From Macrostomum hystrix (Eukaryota > Platyhelminthes > Macrostomidae), in the NCBI GenBank assembly GCA_950097015.1, contig CATNEN010000025.1:8854501-8918500 (forward strand): DNA of 64,000 nt. Direction: 5' to 3'. A program made the translations under genes and the position numbers. The notes under the pieces are model-generated. The model had not been told where the DNA came from. It searched no databases and saw nothing but the letters and a program-made list of their open reading frames with translations. Positions 22,407 to 33,351 of this stretch are shown one piece after another. How positions within the stretch are numbered: the stretch's first letter is position 1; every line of letters starts with the position of its first letter.

Positions 22407-25400
22407 ATGACTACAAAGCTGAGCTCATTAATCGTTATTTCTCTGCTGCTGATCCGTAAGTGAAGTGGCTTGTTCGTTGAGGTTACATAATGATATTGAT
22501 TATTAATTATATTCGCTGATTAAAATTGCCCGTTGGGGCTACATGTGCAGCACAGCACAGCCGTAGCTATTGCGCGGCTCATCTGAAGGCAGCATGCAGC
22601 TGTTCAGTCCATGGACCGGGGCCACACCTACCCTCAATTACCAGCTAGTACCCGTTTTACAGCTGGGTGAACTGAAGCAATGCTGAGTGAGTTGTCCTGC
22701 TAGTGGACACGAATTGTTCCAGCGAAGGCGGAATCGAACCCCCGACCTTCAAGTCGATTAGCTTGAGAAAACCACTGGCTACAAACCCTGATTTCATATA
22801 ATTTTATTAAAATCTGTACTATTAATTATTTATTAAACATTGTCAGATACTGCCAGGTCTGCGGTTTGGCACTGCATACACAACGCACGCCGCGAAGACC
22901 CCGTCAAAATTGGAGACATCAACGCGATGATGGTGAGTAGTATGTTGCAAACGGCCTTTATCGACCAGAAGATAAGAAATCCTTAGATTAAAGGATACTT
23001 ATGTACTGAGTACGTAAGCGATGCCTTAAGAATAGCCAAGTAGGCGAGTTTTATTAGCACCCAGTTGTGTCAGATTTGCAGCCAATGACAATAGACTGCG
23101 CTTTCAAAGGCTGTGTGCCTGTACGTGGACTGAGGAGGCCGCGACTCCCCACAAAAATTTTTACCTAAGCTAATATGCTGGCACTAGTTATATAGATGGC
23201 TAAGTGTGAAGAAAATGCTATTTAAACGACTTGCTCAACCTCCAAGACACATTTAGCTTCTATTCGTGCGGTTCTATCCAGTCAGCTGCAAGGAGCCAGG
23301 ATAAAATAAAGCTGCGTCTGCTGTTTCAGGTGATGACGTATGTCCGAGGTGATCCGGGCTATAGGAAGAACCTGGAGTGCGGGTATCTTCTGAGCGTGAT
23401 CAACTATGACCAGCCCAGACAGATGTACATTGACGTGCCCGTGGTGGACTTTGACAACAATATTGACCCGTTTTGCAACAAAACCGACGTGTTCAGCTTC
23501 TGGCATAAGTACAACGAGAGTGAGTGGTTGGCTTAAGATAAAAGTTTCCTCTAAGTTTCCTCTCAACCCTCGACAATTCAACACTCCTATCAAGTAGAAA
23601 TCATTTATAGTAATTCAACTAAAACTCCGAGTCACAGTAATTTCGTCGGCTTTCGCCTAAAATTAAAATTTTAACGTAAAAGTACAAGCAGGCAATGTGT
23701 GACTTTTGATTAAGGAAAATGTGGTGCTTTCGTTTTGGCTTTACGAGTGTAATTTCGTAACTCTATAAATATTGCGAACATCTCTGTTTAATTATTATTG
23801 AGTATTCACAACAGCTGCTATCAGCCGACTGCACACATTTCAGCTGCTTGGCGGCGGGAGTCCTGGTGCAGTGAATCGTCCGTGTCACGCAGTTTCCGAT
23901 TCTTGCCGTTCAGGCAGCAAATAATCAACTTGTGGGACTCGTGAGTAGCACTGCAGCTTCTTACTGAGCTCTCTTATGAGAATGCGAGTTGAGACCCTGC
24001 TGCCTCACTTACCACTTCACTCTGCAGGTCGTACTACCTGACTGCGCAATTCCGGTCTGACAATGAGCAAGTCCGTTCCGATGCCAAGGGATTGCAGTTG
24101 GATGCGTGGGTGGTGCACCCAAAATTTTGCCACTTGAAAATGATGGATCTCGATAACTACTGCTACCTGGTCACTCCTGAGAATGTGTCGCTAGCTCAAT
24201 CCAATCAGGTTGGAAAACTCTTACTCGGCAACTTTTTCACTGTCCGAAACGCCTCTTCTGGCCGGGATATCTTAGACTTTCTGCGCAGATTCTCTGAGAG
24301 AAGTACGCATTTCTTTTTCGAATTTCTGATGAGGATATTTTTGCTCAATTGTGCTCAATCTTGTCACCTCTTTGCGCTTCCCTCAGACAAAGCCAGGAAA
24401 GACGAGTATCCTTACGAGTCGCCACTGGACCTGACTAATCTCAGACTGTGGACCGGCTACTTTGTGAACGAATACTCCTTCAGCGAGGAGGACCCGGTCA
24501 TGTTTTACTCAGATCCGATAGACGACTGCATTGTCAAGCAAGTGAAAGTGTGAGTGCTGCTTCTCTATCCTGATTCTAGTCTAAAGGATATTGTAAATAT
24601 CATATGGTTTAGAATGTCAATCATTCGATTTCAGGACTCGTGAGATTTTGACCGGCTGTAATAAAAACCCAGCGCCTGTAGCCCTTAATTGGCTTAGCAA
24701 CGGCAGCGTGCATTTTTCCTGTGTGCCAGGCAACGATTCGATGCCAGCTCTGATCCAGTTCAGCCAGATTCCTAAAACCAAGGGCGACCTGCACCCGCAG
24801 CTGTTCCGCACCTGCGACATCGCGCCGCCAACAACGACAACTACAGCGCCGCCAACAACGACTACGACTCCGGAACCAACGACAACTACAGCGCCGCCAA
24901 CAACGACTACGACTCCGGAACCAACGACAACTACAGCGCCGCCAACAGCGACCACGACTCCGGAACCAACGACAACTACAGCGCCGCCAACAACGACTAC
25001 GACTCCGGAACCAACGACAACTACAGCGCCGCCAACAACGACTACGACTCCGGAACCAACGACAACTACAGCGCCGCCAACAACGACTACGACTCCGGAA
25101 CCAACGACAACTACAGCGCCGCCAACAACGACTACGACTCCGGAACCAACGACAACTACAGCGCCGCCAACAATGACTACGACTCCGGAACCAACGACAA
25201 CTACAGCGCCGCCAACAACGACTACGACTCCGGAACCAACGACAACTACAGCGCCGCCAACAACGACTACGACTCCGGAACCAACGACAACTACAGCGCC
25301 GCCAACAACGACTACGACTCCGGAACCAACGACAACTACAGCGCCGCCAACAACGACTACGACTCCGGAACCAACGACAACTACAGCGCCGCCAACAACG

Positions 25401-26558
25401 ACTACGACTCCGGAACCAACGACAACTACAGCGCCGCCAACAACGACTACGACTCCGGAACCAACGACAACTACAGCGCCGCCAACAACGACTACGACTC
25501 CGGAACCAACGACAACTACAGCGCCGCCAACAACGACTACGACTCCGGAACCAACGACAACTACAGCGCCGCCAACAACGACTACGACTCCGGAACCAAC
25601 GAAAACTACAGCGCCGCAAACAACGACTACGACTCCGGAACCAACGACAACTACAGCGCCGCCAACAACGACTACGACTCCGGAACCAACGACAACTACA
25701 GCGCCGCCAACAACGACTACGACTCCGGAACCAACGACAACTACAGCGCCGCCAACAGCGACCACGACTCCGGAACCAACGACAACTACAGCGCCGCCAA
25801 CAACGACTACGACTCCGGAACCAACGACAACTACAGCGCCGCCAACAACGACTACGACTCCGGAACCAACGACAACTACAGCGCCGCCAACAACGACTAC
25901 GACTCCGGAACCAACGACAACTACAGCGCCGCCAACAACGACTACGACTCCGGAACCAACGACAACTACAGCGCCGCCAACAACGACTACGACTCCGGAA
26001 CCAACGACAACTACAGCGCCGCCAACAACGACTACGACTCCGGAACCAACGACAACTACAGCGCCGCCAACAACGACTACGACTCCGGAACCAACGACAA
26101 CTACAGCGCCGCCAACAACGACTACGACTCCGGAACCAACGACAACTACAGCGCCGCCAACAACGACTACGACTCCGGAACCAACGACAACTACAGCGCC
26201 GCCAACAACGACTACGACTCCGGAACCAACGACAACTACAGCGCCGCCAACAACGACTACGACTCCGGAACCAACGACAACTACAGCGCCGCCAACAACG
26301 ACTACGACTCCGGAACCAACGACAACTACAGCGCCGCCAACAACGACTACGACTCCGGAACCAACGACAACTACAGCGCCGCCAACAACGACTACGACTC
26401 CGGAACCAACGACAACTACAGCGCCGCCAACAACGACTACGACTCCGGAACCAACGACAACTACAGCGCCGCCACCAATCAGAGCAGTGCCGTCAGCGGC
26501 AATACTATCATTATTATTGATTTTGTTGTTGCCCTTGTTATCATCGTGGCTATTGTGA
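22407..26558 (+). CDS. CUB-domain, Thr/Pro-repeat mucin-like surface protein, copy A
   Basis: Seven exons (22407-22455, 22847-22932, 23330-23519, 23844-23940, 24028-24302, 24387-24549, 24635-26558) with GT/AG junctions and matching phases give 927 residues. Residues 1-20 are a signal peptide (SSLIVISLLLI). A CUB-like domain at about 25-140 has four Cys with 22 residues between the last two, plus YYLTAQFRSDN at its end; the usual C-x-W is replaced by C-G-Y here. Residues 140-300 (CYLVTPENVS, DILDFLRRF, LRLWTGYF) may be C-type-lectin-like. Then come 36 units of TTTTTPEPTTTTAPP and a hydrophobic tail, LSLLLILLLPLLSSWLL, typical of a GPI signal. Several N-glycosylation sequons are present (NKT, NET, NVS, NAS, NGS). 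An acceptor 15 bases before the ATG suggests a trans-spliced start. It is inferred to be an extracellular, heavily O-glycosylated membrane-anchored protein. Ligand and function are unknown. Confidence 0.75.
22523..22792 (-). mobile_element. tRNA-derived SINE in intron 1 of the mucin-like gene (copy A)
   Basis: The minus strand has a tRNA-like head with a B box (GGGTTCGATTCC near 22733-22744) followed by a body reading gcttcagttcacccagctgt. It is the same family as 30532-30840 but more diverged and with a damaged A box. It is not a functional tRNA. Confidence 0.7.
24850..26478 (+). repeat. 45-bp coding minisatellite, 36 units (copy A)
   Basis: Each unit encodes 15 residues (TTTTTPEPTTTTAPP). 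Rare variants are PTATTT, PTMTTT and one KTTAPQ unit. The perfect 45-bp period keeps three frames open on one strand and two on the other; only the frame contiguous with the upstream exons is taken as coding. Confidence 0.95.
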
Positions 26559-26623
26559 TCGGTGTCGTTGTCTACTTTAGTCGTCAAAGAGGACAGCAGC
26601 CGCCATCAACTAATGGGGACTAG
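26476..26623 (+). other. Alternative-frame transmembrane and tail sequence (copy A)
   Basis: In the frame that reads the repeats as NDYDSGT...SAAN, the end reads NTIIIIDFVVALVIIVAIVI followed by GVVVYFSRQRG and a hydrophilic tail, with a stop at 26621-26623. This is a textbook transmembrane segment with a basic stop-transfer. The frame is open from about 24782 but has several stops upstream in exon 7, so it would be reached only by a frameshift or a repeat-internal indel. Confidence 0.4.
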
Positions 26624-26687
26624 CCGCCACTGCGGGGTAATCAGAAGGAGAAAAAGGCCAGAAGCCGCTACTGGGGACGAACACTCG

Positions 26688-27119
26688 GGATTTCAAAAGC
26701 GATAGAAACGCTGTGGCTAAGAGTGTCGGCTTGACTGTGGACAATGTCGAAGGCACTTTCTGAAGTCTGTTTGGTGGGCGCTTTTACTCATAATTTTGCA
26801 TTGGCTAACAGCGTTGCTTAATTTTGTTTTGTTTATAAAGACAGAAATGTTTTTACGATCGCTTATTTCCGGTCTGCGAAGGAAGGAAAACCGGAATTGT
26901 CATTTTTCTGTTTTCATTTGAAATCTAAAATAATCTGTAATGCATGCTGAAGAAGCAGAAGTGCCCCATTGTCAGTCGACCTTTCGAACCCCCGCGCGTG
27001 CGCGTATCTAGCTTGTAATTGCGATCCCCGCGACCCAGTTCCTGTATTCCCATGTTTTACTTCTCTGTTTAGTAGTAATTGGTGATGGAGCTAATGATAT
27101 ATTGATAAGGTTCCGCAAT
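26688..27119. repeat. Dispersed repeat block R-B, in the 3' flank of the mucin-like gene (copy A)
   Basis: Begins about 130 bases after the stop codon and probably forms part of the 3' UTR or flank. It matches 16412-16893, where the same sequence abuts BEL/Pao remains. 27120-27650 after it holds no recognised gene. Confidence 0.8.
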
Positions 27120-27667
27120 TAAATTTATATTTCCCGAACATAGAATCCTTTTCCCCGGATTCCTATGATTCGAAATCCCCCATCCCCGGATCATTAATTG
27201 GTTAACTTGACTTGCTACATATCGAATTAAAGTAAGGATGCGAGAGGAAGCAGTCTATCTATTTGTGTGGTTATTATTATCATTAGTTAGAGGTTAGGAT
27301 ATAATTCTCCATCCTCAATACCGTTTTCTGATTGTTAGTTGTTAGATTGTTTCGTAATTGATTGTAGTAATTTGTCTGCAGCAATATATTTGAAGCAATA
27401 CCTGTCTTTAATTTCACTATTCTAATTATACGTTCCTTAAATATTTGGGCTTAAGTTATTATTGTAGTGTCTGTTATTAATGCTTCTGATGACAGCTGTT
27501 GTATCTTAAATAACTGACGCAACGGAGATTCAGATTTGTTAGACTTAGAGTAATAAGGAAAACACGCCGATAGGCGGCACTCGGCAGGCAGACGAATAGG
27601 AGTGTGTATTTGATATATTATAGCAATAGCCGTACGATATACGCATGAGTGCAGAGGTCGGGGCTTT

Positions 27668-27875
27668 TATTTATAGGCCCAAAGGCGTGTGGAGAGAGCA
27701 TTCTAGAAAGTTACTAAAAATAGACTACACGGGAAAGTTCTGGAACCAGTGATGGACTTAACGCCTTACGACAAAGAATAGAAATTTCTGGAAAGTTCCC
27801 GGGAATTACCGCAACAACAGTCTCAACAGCAGCAGCGACCCTTTTGACCCTTTCGGCCAATCGGCAATTTATTGG
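27668..27875 (-). promoter_or_regulatory. Heat-shock-type promoter-like cluster (copy A)
   Basis: Read on the minus strand: inverted and direct CCAAT boxes (27857-27861, 27871-27875), then two perfect three-part heat-shock elements (TTCtgGAAagTTC at 27786-27798 and GAAagTTCtgGAA at 27733-27745) and a near-perfect one (TTCtaGAAagTTa at 27711-27721), then a TATA box (TATAAATA, 27668-27675) about 36 bp further. Order and spacing are those of an hsp70-type promoter. No coding frame follows leftward, so it may drive a non-coding RNA or be a captured promoter fragment. Confidence 0.55.
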
Positions 27876-28223
27876 CCGATTTATAATATTTGTGAAGTTA
27901 AAATAGGAGGCCGCATCAAGAAAAAGATGTAGCTAGTTTAACCTGTCCTCAGGTGACGGCAATTCTTTCGGACTGTTCTAGACCTAGTGCCACGGCCATA
28001 GTATTCGCTATACCATTATCTTAGTTCCTTTCGGCTTAGGCTCTATAGGTTCTTTAGGTTCTCAGTGCAGCTTTTTCGAAACAGTTGCAACTAGTTAGCT
28101 GATTTAAAAGTAATTAAGCTAGTCATTTTGATCAAATCAAAATGCAAAAGTACTGAGAACACGTCTAGTCCTTTATAAAGCTGAGCTGCGGAGCATGCTC
28201 CATTTTATCTAAGATTGCAATCT

Positions 28224-28554
28224 CTGCTTGAACAAACACATGGGCAACGTTGCGAACACGTTGTCGGGCCATTGTCATGTTCCTGTGCCGCATCGCCAAG
28301 ATCACCAAACTGAGCAGCGTCACTCTCAGGATGCTGTACAGGGCCTACGGTGAGAGTGCTCTCACCTACGGCGCCCCAATCTTGACTCTGATCTGCGTCA
28401 CCAACCAGATCAAGCTGCAAAAGATCTAAACCCTTGCTCTGCGCATCTGCTATGGTGTGCCTTCTTACCTGAGCACCGAATACCTTCACAAACTGGCCGA
28501 CATGCCAATGCTCTCAGCCAGAGAAAGCAGCTCGGTGTGGCCTGCATGCATGCC
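28224..28554 (+). pseudogene. LINE reverse-transcriptase C-terminal fragment (copy A)
   Basis: A plus-strand frame reads LRMLYRAYGESALTYGAPIL, then a stop at about 28427, then TLALRICYGVPSYLSTEYLH and KLADMPMLSARE. This is the pattern found after the RT domain in Jockey/CR1-type LINEs (L-Y-R-x-Y ... YGAP ... R-x-x-YGVP). It is unrelated to the other two LINEs in the window and clearly dead. Confidence 0.6.
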
Positions 28555-28779
28555 TTTTTATTTCAATTTTTATTTCAATATTTCAATTTTTATTAGATCC
28601 CTTCTTTGTGCGGGATTTCCCCTGTATATTTCTGCCTATTTTATCTCCCAATGCGTGCCTAAATATAGCCTTGCAAATATTGAATATTTTTTTGTTTCAT
28701 TAAGGCTCAATATTCGCATAAAATAAGCCAAATCAAATCGAGTGTATATATATTATGAATTTCGATTAAATCCAATAAT

Positions 28780-29003
28780 AGTCTGCGGCAGAGTTTTTCG
28801 AAACTGATCAGCAGCCCCAGTCAAATAGGGAATTCGTTTTAACAACAACCTATTATACCCTTGCCTCAACCATAACCCTAAACCTAAACCTAACCCTAAA
28901 CCAAACCGTAACCCTAAACCTAACCTTAATGTTGTGACTGATTGTGTGAGTACACTTGCCCTGTGAGTAAACCTAGCGTGAGTCACTTTATACACAAAAT
29001 ACA
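28780..29003. repeat. Dispersed repeat block R-A with interstitial telomere-like tract (copy A, second site)
   Basis: Shares gcggcagagtttttcgaaac and the cagtcaaatagggaattcg start with block 43918 onward. 28869-28930 is a run of degenerate CCCTAA-type hexamers (aaccctaaacctaaacctaa and similar), longer than in copy B (54640-54672). It abuts the inverted-repeat element at 29012. Confidence 0.75.
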
Positions 29004-29011
29004 AGATACTA

Positions 29012-30229
29012 AGGGTGCGTTCGAGTAGCTTAAAATAGCTTAAAATGATTTAAACTGCCTTAAAACGGTATTTTAGCGACAGCAGTAAAACAAAGTAATT
29101 TTTCAGAAAATTCAATAAAAAAGTCGCTGCACTTCAGTCAATCATGATTACAGCATCCTGGAATGCCTTTGTTTAATATTTTTATATTGAATTGTCAGTC
29201 TAAGCTTGTTTTCAATAATTTAGAATACTTAGTTATAAGAACAAATACGTTTTGAAAAAATTGTAAAAGTATCCTGAGGGAAAAACATTAGGTAAATAAA
29301 ATTCTTTTAACGTTAGAAATCCTTTTTTCTGTATGAAATCCCATTCTAAGTTTGTTTTCTTACAATAGAATTTTTTGCTCATGGGACGCGCGCGCTAGTT
29401 TAACTGAAATTACTGTAGACGTTTATTTAATTATATATCGTGTATCTGCATATCTGTATATTAGGAACCATTTCTTGCTCAACCAATTTAGCTTGTCTTT
29501 GAAATTTTGTTACATTTTACCTAGTTTGTTCCGATTGTTTTAAGTGACTCCTTTCTATTTGTTTCAGTGTATTCGAAGTATTTTTGTTTCATACTGTTAA
29601 TTTTAACTATCTGATATTGCCAATATCTTTTTTGTATACTTCTACATTAAATTGTAACATTTGTAAAAATTGTAGGAGTTGGAAAAATTATTGCGGATAA
29701 ATATATATACAAATTGTATATTTTGAGTTAAGTTAATAAAGAGACGTGAATTGCTAACCGCTTTGCTTTAAATTTCTGCCCCAAAAACAACGGGCAAAAA
29801 AGCTAGTAATTAAATAAACGGCATACAGTAATTTCAGTTAAACTAGCGCGCGCGTCCCATGAGCAAAAAATTCTATTGTAAGAAAACAAACTTAGAATGG
29901 GATTTCATACAGAAAAAAGGATTTCTAACGTTAAAAGATTTTTATTTACCTAATGTTTTTCCCTCAGGATACTTTTACAATTTTTTCTAAACGTATTTGT
30001 TCTTATAACTAAGTATTCTAAATTATTGAAAACAAGCTTAGACTGACAATTCAATATAAAAATATTAAACAAAGGCATTCCAGGATGCTGTAATCATGAT
30101 TGACTGAAGTGCAGCGACTTTTTTATTGAATTTTCTGAAAAATTACTTTGTTTTACTGCTGTCGCTAAAATACCGTTTTAAGGCAGTTTAAATCATTTTA
30201 AGCTATTTTAAGCTACTCGAACGCACCCT
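29012..30229. mobile_element. Foldback element with 406-bp inverted arms (copy A)
   Basis: The left arm (29012-29417) is the near-perfect reverse complement of 29824-30229, with a 406-bp spacer between. Termini are AGGGTGCGTTCGAGTAGC. No convincing target duplication flanks it; the flanks carry a further imperfect inverted match (gatacta / tagtatc). A non-autonomous DNA transposon with long TIRs is the likeliest reading. It contains no transposase. Confidence 0.8.
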
Positions 30230-30531
30230 AAATTGTGTATTTAGTATCTCCGTAATTAACCCGTCCAGTTTAACTAATCTTTAGCGGTATTCTTTAATTA
30301 TTTGCGCGAATTCACTGAACAAGTTTCCAAGAAATTCGACTACTGCTTAATTCGACTTCTTTTTCTATTCCGGTATCACGCCGTATGCTACTATGGACTA
30401 TGCTACTGTAAATATTTACTGCTTTGCCTTTATCACTTATTAGACTGACGTAATATTTTATTCCTATGTTACAGTTCTTTTCATTATGACGTATTTAAAT
30501 GATGTGCTCTGTGGCTGCTATCTGCAATTAA

Positions 30532-30840
30532 TAATTAATAATTGATTACACCTGCCCCAATTGGGTCAGATGTGCAGCCGACAGCACAGCCGCAGCTAAT
30601 GCGTGGTGCATCTGAAGGCTGCGTACAGCTGTTCAGTCCATGGACTGGGGGGACGCCACACCCACCTTCAATTATCCCAGCTGATGCTGGTACCCATTTA
30701 ACAGCTGGGTGAACTGAAGCAATGCAGAGTTAAGTGTCTTGCTAAAGGACACAAATTGTTTCAGGGGAGTCGGGAATCGAACCCCCGACCTTCAAGTCGT
30801 GAGTCCGACGCCCTAACCACTAGGCTACAACCTCTGTTCA
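30532..30840 (-). mobile_element. tRNA-derived SINE with 12-bp target duplication (copy A)
   Basis: The minus strand starts with a tRNA-like head (A-box region tagcctagtggttaggg, B box GGGTTCGATTCC at about 30773-30784), then a body with cacccagctgttaaatgggt, and a 3' tail of attatt/attaatt repeats. It is flanked by atctgcaattaa at 30520-30531 and 30841-30852. The ATT-rich tail suggests mobilisation by an RTE-type LINE. 30236-30519 and 30853-31279 hold nothing recognised. Confidence 0.85.
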
Positions 30841-31287
30841 ATCTGCAATTAAAATAGGCCTACTTTGTCTATAGTCGGCTAGCTAGCTAACGATTAAATG
30901 CTGAACAGCGAATTATATAACTATTTGACAAGCTCCTATGATTTGGCATTGCAAGCATATATGGAGCTATGCAGTAAATAAAAAACAGGCTAGACCTATT
31001 TCAGTTCTTATTGATTGAACAAAACTTAAGAGTGATTTAGCAAGTTTAGCTTAATGATTGCATCTGAAATAAAAAAGCAGTTAGCTAGGCCAATAAACCA
31101 TAATGCCGCAACCACAAGCATATTCACTGGCCACTATAGATGGTATTTTTGTGTCATTGGGCTCTTTCTATATTATTATGTCATACTCAGTTTTAACTTC
31201 ATAAATTAAATTAGGCTATCATATTTATTACTTTTGTCCACAGATTTAGTACTGCTTCATAGACTAGCTAGGCCTATATTAATTATT

Positions 31288-31882
31288 GGCAATAGTGCAC
31301 TTTTGTTAGCAAAATTATATTTTTTTAAATTGAAATTTTAAAACCAGAAAACAATAACAACATAAATTGTGTCTTAAACAATTATAACAATTGTGGCAGA
31401 GCACAGTCTCTCTTTTTAGCTCCCTGGTTGCCGAACTTGCCAACTCGTCATTGTGTTCTAGTGGCAGATACAGAGCTTGTCACTGGGCACTGTAGTAGTG
31501 GCAAATCCAGAAAAGCATGTTTCCTAAAGCCCTGTTTGCTCTGAACAGTCGGCGCCACATAAACTTGTGGATGTGGCCCTCAAAGAGGGCATCGCTTGTT
31601 CCATGCATGGCCCTGAATTTGGCCTTGCAATGCGGCCTTAATTTGGCCTTACATTCCCTCGATTGTGTTGGTGAGTGTTGCTTAAACTTATGAGTTTATG
31701 TGGCACAAACAGCGACTAGTGTTACATTCCGTGGCTTGGTGACAAGTTCTGTGACCAGTGAGCTCTGGCACAGTTGCTAGAATCGTTTAAAACATCAATT
31801 TTTATCATTGTTATTGTTTTCTGGTTTTAAACTTTCAAATTTAAACGAAATATAATTTTGCAAACAAAAGTGCACTATTGCC
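31288..31882 (-). mobile_element. Merlin-like DNA transposon, complete non-autonomous copy (copy B)
   Basis: Terminal inverted repeats GGCAATAGTGCACTTTTGTT extend imperfectly for over 100 bp on each side, and the 8-bp duplication taattatt flanks the element (31280-31287 and 31883-31890). The interior minus strand carries the transposase C-terminal fragment described for 1-388. TIRs beginning GGCAAT are shared with the element at 36811. Confidence 0.75.
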
Positions 31883-31996
31883 TAATTATTTCTCTTTGTG
31901 CTATCAGTGCTAGGCACTTCCGGTACTTTGTTACTTAGGAATTTACATTTTTCTTAAAGTGTTACTTTTTTAGTTACTTTTTTCAACTGCTTTGAA

Positions 31997-33167
31997 CAGT
32001 ACTGGGTAATGGAGTAGCCACTGGGTCACTATTGGGTAATGGAGTAGCAATAACAGAGGCTTTTCTCTGTAGTCTGGTCCTCGGGTCCTCTTTTAATAGC
32101 CAAAAGCCATTAGAAACTGCTACAACACTGCTCTCCTAGCTAGTGCTGCAGTTGAGTGTGCATTCTCTGTAGCCAAGGATGTCCTATGTGGTAAACATGT
32201 GTCCTGAGCAATAGCATGCTCACAATGCTCACAAGGAATTCATTTATGCAGAATTCATTTATGCAGAATTCATTTATGCAAAATTCATTTATGCAGAATT
32301 TATGCAGATATAATTAAAAAATATTTTTTTTAAATAAAGTATTTTTACAGCAAATAAAAAAATTGTTAGAAATTTACAATTAATTTTACTTTTTACTTCT
32401 TAAACACAATTTAACTTCCCTATTTACAATCCCAGCTTCATTCCATTCCAGTCTAACTCTTGCCCATTGTCAGTTGCCCATTGTTGTTCATTGTCATGTC
32501 ACGACTCATGTCAATTCTCTTCCTCTACATCACTCTTCAACTCTTTTCAGTTGTCCATTTTCTAGTTTTCTCCGTCCTTCTATCCCTTCTCTCCATCCCT
32601 CTCCTTTCTCCTCTCCTTTCTCCATTCATCTCATTCATTCTTCTCACACCAAAAATTGAAAATGGAAAAGTTCCCAAAGGTTGCAAACCTGTTTGTTTAT
32701 GTTTTTGCATGTTTACTGTTTATGCATCAGTGGTCACACTGGCTATCAATCTATCATATCATAATGCATATTCTAATATTCTATTCATTCATATTCACAT
32801 ATTGTATTGAAATTGACAATAAAATAGCAACTGACATCCTATGCCGAGAATAATTTTTATAAGCTTATAATATTTCAACTAACCTGTCCTGTCTAACTGC
32901 TAGGCTGCAACTTTCACACCTAGCTTTTAGAAAATATTCGCTATTTGGTCCTGGCAAATTTTAAGTAATTTAAATAAATTGTTTTTAAATAATTTAAAAT
33001 CTGAAAATCCAAAAATCTGAAAAAATGACATTAGTAACAGAGTAACAGACTAAGTAACGGAAGTTACCTAAAAATCCAAAAGTACCAGTTACAAGTAACT
33101 AATGAAAAATCATTTTTGGAGAATTTTTAAACAAAAAGTACCCTAAAAGTAACATTGCCCAGCACTG
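31997..33167 (+). mobile_element. hAT-family transposon relic (copy B)
   Basis: Duplicate of 503-1657 with small indels, including one extra ttcatttatgca unit near 32280. The same dimerisation-motif fragment and right terminus are present. 33168-33350 holds nothing recognised. Confidence 0.55.
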
Positions 33168-33351
33168 TATGCTATATTTATGCCAGTTAGGCTTCTCCCT
33201 TTCCACTTTAGGGTAGCATTCATTAACAGTAGGCAATGTTATACATTGTTTTGCTCAATTATTTTTTAACCTGATTCGAACTCATGTGACCACATTAGTG
33301 TGTAGTATGATGTGGCAAGGGTCACACACATATGCTGATATAGCTTTTGCG

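Larger units (their letters stand above)
1..31494. repeat. Segmental tandem duplication, copy A
   Basis: The first bases of the window recur at 31495 and 57237. Homology to copy B is broken at 3912-7361 (MED25-like 5' exons replacing THAP/bestrophin), 9704-15632 (LINE insertion), 18635-20395 (LTR-like block absent from B) and 21372-22290 (replaced by other sequence in B). Copy A is 31.5 kb against 25.7 kb for B; the LINE accounts for most of the difference. The stated limits are set by the window start, so the true duplication junctions lie elsewhere. Confidence 0.9.

Noticed and set aside
24617-26587. 656-codon minus-strand frame and a 332-codon Arg/Cys/Ser-rich frame over the Thr/Pro repeat (also 50434-52359)
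   Set aside because: Both are mirror translations of the 45-bp repeat, whose period is divisible by three and lacks stops in five frames. They have no upstream exons or recognisable domains.
30770-30833. tRNA gene on the minus strand
   Set aside because: A and B boxes are present but no cloverleaf with proper acceptor and anticodon stems; it is the head of a SINE flanked by a 12-bp target duplication.
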